Under the pieces are notes generated by a model that saw nothing but the letters and a program-made list of their open reading frames with translations, did not search any database and was not told the DNA's origin. DNA of 64,000 bases from Butyricimonas faecalis. Lineage in GTDB: Bacteria; Bacteroidota; Bacteroidia; Bacteroidales; Marinifilaceae. The position numbers were made by a program, and so were the translations under genes. This document shows, piece after piece, positions 57,726-64,000 of this stretch. Numbering within the stretch: position 1 is the stretch's first letter; every line of letters begins with the position of its first letter. The stretch spans positions 4,216,001 through 4,280,000 of the forward strand of contig NZ_CP032819.1 in assembly GCF_003991565.1 (NCBI RefSeq), read 5' to 3'.

Positions 57726-59225
57726 CTAATCGATACGACCCGGTTGAGAGCGTCTCAACCGTTTTCTTTTATATTCCCTGTATTGATATAGACCGATAAG
57801 TAATACGAGCACGATGGGCAGGAAGAAGTTGGTATATTTTAAAAATCTCCTGTAAGAATCGCTTACTACTTTTAGGGACTGGTTTTCGATATATTTGTTT
57901 CTCAATTTAATCAATCCTGAATCGTCCGCCAACCATTCGATGGAGTTGACGGCAAAATTGATATTACTGATATAGAACGGGTCAAAGAATTTGTCTTGCA
58001 TGAAATCGGCATCCGTGATGACAACAATAGCACTGTTGTTATCTTCGTTGCTTAATAATGCGGCAACGGTGTTGTAAGGGTGGTTAAAGTCATGTTTTCG
58101 AGTCCAGGTTTTATAAATATCAAAGAATACCGGAACTTTTTGTACTCCCGAAATGGAAGATGATTTTGCCAGTGGGGTGAACGTGTAAGCGGATGTCGTT
58201 TTTACATTCGTGATGCTGCTGGCAAATTGTAATAACATGGCATTCAGACCTTTCGTGATCACATGTGAACTGAAGTTCTGGATGATGGGTATATACGGGA
58301 AATGGCGATCGCTTTGGAGTTGTAGAAATCCTTGGTCTTGCGTGACCAGTATACGTCCGCAATAGTTATCCACGACGAAATCATAGTTGATTTTCAACCC
58401 GAATTCTTCCAGCATGTCTTCAATGCCGACCCGATTGATGAATCCGTTATTTTGGCTGTAACTGATTTGTCCGACGGCATGATTCAAAGCAATATAGAGT
58501 CTTCCTCCTTGTTCCAGGTATTGCTCCAACCGAACGAGTTCTTCCTTGCTGAATGATTCTTTTGGTCCCACGATGCAGATTACTTTGTAGTCATTCAGAT
58601 CTGTAAACTGGTCTATGCGCATGGATTCGATCTTGGCGCTATGAGATAGCTCGTGCTCGATTAACTGTGTTTTTTGCCTCAACATTTCGTTGTGTCCACG
58701 TAAGAAGCCGATAGTCGGTTTGGTCGTGTCGCAAGCTTCTTTTAAACGACGGGTAACCTCGTATTCCAATGCCGTGGTCGGGAGAATGTTGATGGTTTCT
58801 TTTTTGTCGCCAATCTGGATGACAGCTCCAAAGTACACTTTTTGAATTTTCACCATGTCTCTCTCGGCTATTTCCTGTGCTATAGGTTCTATCCCCAGTT
58901 GTTCCGCCAGAGCTTCCTTGTCTCTATTGTTCGGGATGATTGTGTTTATGGTGAATACTTTATTACTGATTGTTTTGTATTCTTTTAGCAGGTGTCGGAA
59001 TTCCCGCCCGAGTTTTACTTTGTCGGGCGTGAGACCTTCGGACATGAATAGGGTAACGGAAATATCCTTGTCAATTTTTTTGATCATTGTTTTGCTGACA
59101 GGGCTTAAAGAATATTTTTTGTTACTCGTGAGGTCGATCCTGATAAATAGAAAATAGGAAATAATATTTACCGCTATCAGTGATAAAATCAAGTAGGTCG
59201 GATTATATATTAATTTCTTTTTCAT
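57726..59225 (-). CDS. gldG: ABC transporter auxiliary protein GldG-like
   Basis: 499 residues; ATG 59225 used instead of the adjacent GTG. N-terminal membrane helix (YLILSLIAVNIISYFLFI), large extracytoplasmic domain of the ABC-transporter-auxiliary type (SKKYSLSPVSKTMIKKIDKDI; EYEVTRRLKEACDTTKPTIGFLRGH), C-terminal helix near 470-490 followed by KRKRLRRSQ. Works with GldF and GldA. Convergent with dapA with only 4 bp between stops. Confidence 0.92.
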   Translation of the reverse strand: MKKKLIYNPTYLILSLIAVNIISYFLFIRIDLTSNKKYSLSPVSKTMIKKIDKDISVTLFMSEGLTPDKVKLGREFRHLLKEYKTISNKVFTINTIIPNNRDKEALAEQLGIEPIAQEIAERDMVKIQKVYFGAVIQIGDKKETINILPTTALEYEVTRRLKEACDTTKPTIGFLRGHNEMLRQKTQLIEHELSHSAKIESMRIDQFTDLNDYKVICIVGPKESFSKEELVRLEQYLEQGGRLYIALNHAVGQISYSQNNGFINRVGIEDMLEEFGLKINYDFVVDNYCGRILVTQDQGFLQLQSDRHFPYIPIIQNFSSHVITKGLNAMLLQFASSITNVKTTSAYTFTPLAKSSSISGVQKVPVFFDIYKTWTRKHDFNHPYNTVAALLSNEDNNSAIVVITDADFMQDKFFDPFYISNINFAVNSIEWLADDSGLIKLRNKYIENQSLKVVSDSYRRFLKYTNFFLPIVLVLLIGLYQYREYKRKRLRRSQPGRID

Positions 59226-59242
59226 CACTTTTGTTCTAAATA

Positions 59243-59965
59243 TTAAAACCGATTTTTACTGATATAATGTTTTGCTAATGCTAAAAATATAATAATTACG
59301 CTGATAAAGTACACCAAATCTTTCGTGTCGATCACTCCGCGGGGAATAGCATCAAAATGCTCTCCTATGGAGAGATACGTGAATAATGCCGCCATGAATC
59401 CGGAACCCCATAGTTCCGCAATGAATTCAAATAAAAGCACGAATCCTGTTTCAATAGCAAACGTGATGAAGAAGGCTACGATGGTGTTCGGGGTGAGGGA
59501 TGAAGCGAACATTCCGATACTGATGTAACACCCACTGACTAGAATGAGCCCCAGGTAACCGCAAAAACCAACGGCATGGTCAACGTTGCCCAGTGAGGCA
59601 ATCGTGATATAGTAGGGAAGTGTTAATGTCAGACATATAACTACTTGTAATAGTATCGCGAGGAATTTTCCCATGATTACCTGCCCTGTTTTAATCGGTT
59701 TGGAGAATAAGAGTTCGAAGGTCCCCTCCTTGCGTTCTTCTGAAATACTTTTCATCGTGAGTGCCGGGATTAGGAAAAAGAGTGTCCAGTAAAACACGTT
59801 GAATAGGTTGCTTAAAGAGGCTTGTCCGCTTGAAAAGATGTTTTTCCCGGAGAACCAGCAAACAAATCCTGTTACACCAAGGAAAGCTGTGTACGCGATG
59901 TATATTAATAGTGAATTAAATGCTACTTTTAATTCTTTGTTTATGATAACTTTAACTGCACCCAT
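59243..59965 (-). CDS. gldF: ABC transporter permease GldF-like
   Basis: 240 residues, six hydrophobic segments of an ABC-2 permease (LLIYIAYTAFLGVTGFVCW, TLFFLIPALTMKSISEERKEGTFELLFSKPI, ILLQVVICLTLTLPYYI, LGLILVSGCYISIGMFASSL, IVAFFITFAIETGFVLLF, LVYFISVIIIFLALA). Subunit with GldA and GldG; 3 bp after gldA. Confidence 0.93.
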   Translation of the reverse strand: MGAVKVIINKELKVAFNSLLIYIAYTAFLGVTGFVCWFSGKNIFSSGQASLSNLFNVFYWTLFFLIPALTMKSISEERKEGTFELLFSKPIKTGQVIMGKFLAILLQVVICLTLTLPYYITIASLGNVDHAVGFCGYLGLILVSGCYISIGMFASSLTPNTIVAFFITFAIETGFVLLFEFIAELWGSGFMAALFTYLSIGEHFDAIPRGVIDTKDLVYFISVIIIFLALAKHYISKNRF

Positions 59966-59968
59966 GAA

Positions 59969-60895
59969 TTATCCATTTTGTGTGACTTTACGAAATATAT
60001 CTTCCAATCTGGTTTGTACGGGAGTTAACTCGCTGATGTACCAGTTGTTGTCTTGACAAAGGCTAAAGATTGATTTTTCAATTTCTATATCGGGTTTGCA
60101 TTGAAGTTCAAAATTCTGTTTATGAATAATTTCGATGTGGAGCACTCCCGGTAGGTTGTCTAAAGCCTTGTGAATGTCGGATGTTTCTCCGCCCTTGATG
60201 CCTACTTTCAGGCAATATTCAGCATCTGATTTGCGACGAAGTTCAGATGTCGTACCGTTGGCTACGATTTTTCCGTTGCTCATGATCATCACTTGATCGC
60301 AAGTCGTTTCGATTTCAGAAAGAATATGGGAACTTAAAATGACTGTTTTTTCTTCCCCGATTTCTTTGATGATTTTGCGGATTCCGAAAATTTGGTTGGG
60401 GTCGAGTCCTGTTGTCGGTTCATCCAGGATGACTACTTCCGGATCATGAATTAATGCTTGGGCAATTCCTACCCGTTGACGGAATCCCTTGGATAATTCG
60501 CCAATCTGTTTGTGCTTATCGTTGTCTAACCCGCATAAACGAATCATATCCAGAACACGTGATGTGATTTTGTATTTGGGAATGTTGTGGAGTTTTGAAA
60601 TGAAAAATAGAAAATCAATCACGTTCATTTCGTTATACAAGGGGTTTCGTTCCGGGAGATAGCCAATGATATTTTTTATTTTACCTGTTTGTTTCCCAAT
60701 CGAATAGTCCCCGAATGTGATATTCCCGAAATCCGGTGTCAGTAGTCCTGCCATGATCTTCATTGTAGTTGTTTTACCCGCACCGTTCGGCCCCAGAAAA
60801 CCAAGAATTTCGCCTCTTTTTGCTTGAAAAGAAATAGAATCCACGGCTTTCTGATTCTCGAAAGATTTCGTCAGGTTTTCCACAATTACATCCAT
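59969..60895 (-). CDS. gldA: ABC transporter ATP-binding protein GldA-like
   Basis: 308 residues. Walker A GFLGPNGAGKTTTM (34-47), signature LSKGFRQRVGIAQAL, Walker B VVILDEPTTGLDP, switch SSHILSE; C-terminal 70-residue GldA-type extension. First gene of the gldAFG operon. These proteins are tied to gliding in Flavobacterium; in non-gliding gut Bacteroidales the homologues persist with unproven role. Confidence 0.94.
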   Translation of the reverse strand: MDVIVENLTKSFENQKAVDSISFQAKRGEILGFLGPNGAGKTTTMKIMAGLLTPDFGNITFGDYSIGKQTGKIKNIIGYLPERNPLYNEMNVIDFLFFISKLHNIPKYKITSRVLDMIRLCGLDNDKHKQIGELSKGFRQRVGIAQALIHDPEVVILDEPTTGLDPNQIFGIRKIIKEIGEEKTVILSSHILSEIETTCDQVMIMSNGKIVANGTTSELRRKSDAEYCLKVGIKGGETSDIHKALDNLPGVLHIEIIHKQNFELQCKPDIEIEKSIFSLCQDNNWYISELTPVQTRLEDIFRKVTQNG

Positions 60896-61017
60896 GGGCT
60901 GCTGTTATTAATTTCTACAAAAATAGTCATTCAAACCGTTGATTTTTAGGTTTAATAATCTTTAACCGAGTAATTAACAAGGTTTTGATTTATATTGTTA
61001 AGATTTTTGTAATTATG

Positions 61018-62058
61018 TTAGCATCTGTCGTGTCTACATCGTCTGTCCGAAGATTCTCTAACGATCAGTTCACAATTAATGATTTCTTTTTTAATCTGAG
61101 CGTGCTTGCTGTTTAGTATTTGATCAAACAAAAGTTCAGCCGCGGCCCGTCCGATCTTTTCTGGGAACTGGTTGATGGAACTTACTGTCGGATTCATGTA
61201 GCGTGAGCGTTTCGTGTTGGAGAAACCGACAATAGCGATATCCTCCGGGATATTAAGGCCTTTTTCTTTGATGGCTTCGATTGCCCCGATTGCCAGGTCG
61301 TCCGTGATCCCGAATATGGCATCCGGTCTTTCTTTCCGGGAGAGCAATTGGCGTGTTGCTTCTTTTCCTGCTTCTACTGTGAAGTCTGAGCAATGGCAGA
61401 TCAATTCTGGCTTCACTGGAAGATGGTTGGCTTCCATGGCTTTTTCGTAGCCCTCCATACGATTGCCCCCGATGCCAACGTTTTCGGGACCGCATAATAA
61501 AGCTATTTTTTGGCAACCTTCAGAAACGAGATGCTGAACGGCTTGAAATGCTGCAGTGACACCATCCGTTACAACCCGTGACACGTTGAGTTCATTAGTG
61601 GTACGATCGAACAACACGATCGGGGTTCCGGATTCCTGTATCATTTTAATATGCTCGTAATCTTTCGTCTCGTGTGATAAGGCAAGGATAATTCCATCCG
61701 CCCGGTTGGCCATAAGTACCTCTACGCTTTTTTGTTCTTTTTGGAAACTTTCGTTCGAAGATATGACCAAAACATTGTAACCGTGACCGTCTGCCACTTC
61801 CTCAATCGTTTTCACTACCGTGGCAAAAAAAGTACTCACAATTTGGGGAACGATAACCCCGATCGAATGACTTTTATGGGTTTTTAGGGCTACGGCGATG
61901 GGATTGGGTTTGTAACCGAGTTGTTTTGCCAGATCCTGTACGGTTTTGCGTGTTTGTGCACTAATTTCATGATTGTCTTTTAGCGCCCGGGAAACGGTAG
62001 ACACGGATATATTTAATTTCTCGGCAATGTCTTTGATGGTTATTGGTTTTTGTGTCAT
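61018..62058 (-). CDS. LacI-family transcriptional regulator
   Basis: 346 residues. HTH ITIKDIAEKLNISVSTVSRAL at 7-27, hinge NPIAVALKTHKS, periplasmic-binding-type effector domain from about 60 (SIGVIVPQIVSTFFATVV; IALLCGP; DAIFGITDDLAIGAIEA). No sugar operon is adjacent; the effector is unknown. Just downstream of the 7TM-HD gene on the same strand, 17 bp apart. Confidence 0.94.
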   Translation of the reverse strand: MTQKPITIKDIAEKLNISVSTVSRALKDNHEISAQTRKTVQDLAKQLGYKPNPIAVALKTHKSHSIGVIVPQIVSTFFATVVKTIEEVADGHGYNVLVISSNESFQKEQKSVEVLMANRADGIILALSHETKDYEHIKMIQESGTPIVLFDRTTNELNVSRVVTDGVTAAFQAVQHLVSEGCQKIALLCGPENVGIGGNRMEGYEKAMEANHLPVKPELICHCSDFTVEAGKEATRQLLSRKERPDAIFGITDDLAIGAIEAIKEKGLNIPEDIAIVGFSNTKRSRYMNPTVSSINQFPEKIGRAAAELLFDQILNSKHAQIKKEIINCELIVRESSDRRCRHDRC

Positions 62059-62075
62059 ATATTTAGGTCTTGAGG

Positions 62076-64000
62076 TTATGCTTTGGTTTGTAATTTCGGG
62101 TACGCGATACGGGCATGGTACACGTTGATAAGCATTTCTGTAAATACTCGTTTCACCGTGGAAATGTCCTTGAATGTCAAGTCTGCGTTAGAGAAACGTC
62201 CATCTTGAAGAAGGCCGTCAATCAGGCTATTTACCAGTTTGGTCAGGTTTTCTTCATCCTTGATTTCCAGTGCTCGTGAGGCAGCTTCCACGCCATCGGC
62301 CATCATGACTACGGCACACTCTTTTCTCACGGGGTCCGGACCGGGGTAGGTGAATAAAGATTCGTCTATTTCCTTGTCCGGGTATTTGTTTTTGAAAGAA
62401 TAGTAGAAATATTTTACTTTGCTTTTACCGTGGTGCGTGCGGATAAAATCCTTGAGCACTTCCGGTAATTTGTATTTATTGGCAAGTTCCAGGCCTTGTG
62501 TCACGTGTTTGATAATAATTTGGGCGCTTTCGTCAAAACCCAGAAGGTCGTGTGGATTCAAACCACCTGTTTGATTCTCCACGAACATGATCGGGTTGTA
62601 TGTTTTCCCGATGTCGTGGTACAATGCTCCCGTACGGGCTAAAAGAGGGCTTCCCCCGATGTGGTAAATTGCTTCTTCCGCCAGGTTGGCAACCATGAGG
62701 GAGTGCTGGAATGTCCCCGGGGCTTTTTTGGTCAGGTTGCGCAAGGCCGGGTGATTCGGGTTGGAGTATTCCAGTAAACTGATTTCAGAGGTGTACCCGA
62801 AGAGGCGTTCTACTAGGTAAAGGGCCGGATAAATTAAACTTAACAGACCAGTATTTATAATGAGGAACACGATAGCGAATAGATGTTTTGGCGTGAGCGC
62901 CCCCTCTTGAATGAGCGAGAATGCCCCATATACTAACGTGTAAGTTAGGAATATTAGACCTAGTGCAATAAATAATTGAGAGCGACGTTGCAGGTGCAAG
63001 AGGCTGAACATGGCAACGATTCCTGCCGATATTTGCATGAAGAAGTACATGTAATTGTTGGGAGCGTAGTAGGAAACCAGCAAGCTTGTACCTATCAATA
63101 GATAAAGGGCCGGTCTTGTCCCAAACAGTATGTTCACGATGATCGGGAAGAACAAAACGGGAATCGTGAGGATATTGATGTGTTGAAAGTAACTGATGCT
63201 TCCCAGGGCAATGGTTAGTAAGAACATGCTATACAGGAAGAAAAAGTCCTTGTTGTTATAAAATAGTCGTTTTCGGGAAACATACAGGAAAATTGAAAAA
63301 CTCATGATAGCAATCAAGGTCAACACGGTTTGGGCAACCGAGATCCGGATTCGGTCAATGGTTGAGCCCAAGTTTTGCTCATGTTCTATCCGGAAAGATT
63401 CCAGAATTTTATATTTTTCGGGTGTTACCAGATCGTTTTGGGATATGATAATATCTCCCCGGTTGATCATTCCTTGGGTTGGCGTGATACTTTTTATACT
63501 GGTTTCAATGGCAAGTCCCGTTTTTCCGGCATCGTATTCCAAGTTCGGGTTGATGTAGTTGTTCAAGCCCAAACTAAGTATTCCTTCCTCGGTGGATTTG
63601 TTCAGGTGAAGGCTCTCGATGTATTTAACCAACGTTTCGTAGGCTTGCTTTAGCGTGTACACGTTGGAGAACTTTTCATCGAAGGCAATGTTGTTCTTGA
63701 CGATAAGAATATTTTTTATTTTAGCAGGATCCATTTTTTCCGGCATCAGCAGAATACCTTTGGAATAAATGTCCCGCAGTTTTTGAATGATTTTATCCAT
63801 ATCTTCTCCGTTGTGCGCGGTTCGATATGGATTTATTTTTTCCGAAAGTTTGTTGATTTGAACTTCAACATTTGTTGCTTTGAAGTTAAAAATGGGGGCT
63901 TGCTCTTCTTTGATTTTTTCAATATCGGCAGCAAGTTCTTCGGCACTTTTATGCAATGGAAAATCTAAGGGTGCGATCAATGTCTCGTATTTCCAAGGCA
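62076..64000 (-). CDS. pgpH: 7TM-HD family cyclic-di-AMP phosphodiesterase (5' end outside window)
   Basis: At least 641 codons; the frame stays open to the right edge (PWKYETLIAPLDF), matching the region just after the first helix, so only a short N-terminus (about 40 residues, inferred) is missing. Extracytoplasmic domain, then seven helices (about 225-425), then an HD domain: HSLMVANLAEEAIYHIGG, ALYHDIGKTYNP (HD pair), HVTQGLELANKY, and later VMMADGVEAASRAL. Family members hydrolyse c-di-AMP to pApA. Confidence 0.93.
   Translation of the reverse strand, partial: PWKYETLIAPLDFPLHKSAEELAADIEKIKEEQAPIFNFKATNVEVQINKLSEKINPYRTAHNGEDMDKIIQKLRDIYSKGILLMPEKMDPAKIKNILIVKNNIAFDEKFSNVYTLKQAYETLVKYIESLHLNKSTEEGILSLGLNNYINPNLEYDAGKTGLAIETSIKSITPTQGMINRGDIIISQNDLVTPEKYKILESFRIEHEQNLGSTIDRIRISVAQTVLTLIAIMSFSIFLYVSRKRLFYNNKDFFFLYSMFLLTIALGSISYFQHINILTIPVLFFPIIVNILFGTRPALYLLIGTSLLVSYYAPNNYMYFFMQISAGIVAMFSLLHLQRRSQLFIALGLIFLTYTLVYGAFSLIQEGALTPKHLFAIVFLIINTGLLSLIYPALYLVERLFGYTSEISLLEYSNPNHPALRNLTKKAPGTFQHSLMVANLAEEAIYHIGGSPLLARTGALYHDIGKTYNPIMFVENQTGGLNPHDLLGFDESAQIIIKHVTQGLELANKYKLPEVLKDFIRTHHGKSKVKYFYYSFKNKYPDKEIDESLFTYPGPDPVRKECAVVMMADGVEAASRALEIKDEENLTKLVNSLIDGLLQDGRFSNADLTFKDISTVKRVFTEMLINVYHARIAYPKLQTKA

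Overview
The window looks like a chromosomal segment of a gut Bacteroidales. The 16S rRNA gene, together with sigma-ABfr-type promoters (TTTG or TTG, about 19-21 nt, TAnnTTTG), DUF4270/DUF6266/DUF6913/DUF3276 proteins, fimbrillin-like lipoproteins and a fumarate reductase C-A-B operon, points to the family Odoribacteraceae. From memory of 16S signatures I favour Butyricimonas or a close relative; this was not checked by search. Most of the segment is core metabolism and envelope biology. The less conserved DNA sits at the left edge (1-2.3 kb), at 5.1-9.5 kb, at 17.9-23.1 kb, at 33.9-36.3 kb and in the spacers.

Layout. 1-2.3 kb: two DUF6266-like proteins (one cut by the window edge) and a KilA-N protein. 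2.3-5.1 kb: exported C1 peptidase and lipoamide dehydrogenase. 5.1-9.5 kb: a tiny exported FN3 protein, then a two-ORF membrane/M1-like unit that reads like one split gene. 9.7-13.5 kb: etfB-etfA-acyl-CoA dehydrogenase. 13.5-17.8 kb: small membrane protein, PUR-family DUF3276 protein, rarA, kdsA, manA. 17.9-22.6 kb: lipoproteins, an alpha/beta hydrolase, and a fimbrillin-sulfatase-modifying-factor fusion next to a membrane-anchored AraC regulator. 23.1-26.6 kb: frdCAB. 26.9-36.3 kb: GH3-beta-lactamase fusion, TlpA-like thioredoxin lipoprotein, beta-barrel plus DUF4270 plus kelch lipoprotein. 36.6-41.1 kb: two-component pair and TPR protein. 41.2-50.1 kb: rRNA methyltransferase, murB, acyl-ACP thioesterase, tRNA-Leu, hicBA, sugar-kinase-like protein, pyrE, SRPBCC protein, second DUF3276 copy, trpS, ruvA. 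50.1-56.1 kb: rRNA operon with tandem promoters and no spacer tRNAs, then tRNA-Arg. 56.3-64 kb: DUF6913 protein, dapA, gldAFG, a LacI regulator, and a 7TM-HD phosphodiesterase cut by the right edge.

Metabolically the genes fit an anaerobe that respires with fumarate (FrdCAB), passes electrons through ETF and an acyl-CoA dehydrogenase, and builds LPS (KdsA, ManA) and peptidoglycan (MurB, DapA, the GH3-lactamase protein, perhaps the kinase).

The most unusual signals are in non-coding DNA. (1) Three spacers (upstream of the DUF6266 gene, the TPR gene and the rRNA promoters) carry arrays whose bases repeat with an 11-bp step around a (C/G/A)GT core, even where the units differ in sequence. (2) A dispersed, strongly palindromic element occurs as three fuller copies and one fragment, with a shared core but different terminal arms. 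(3) AT-rich spacer repeats occur inside operons and even inside the rRNA spacer.
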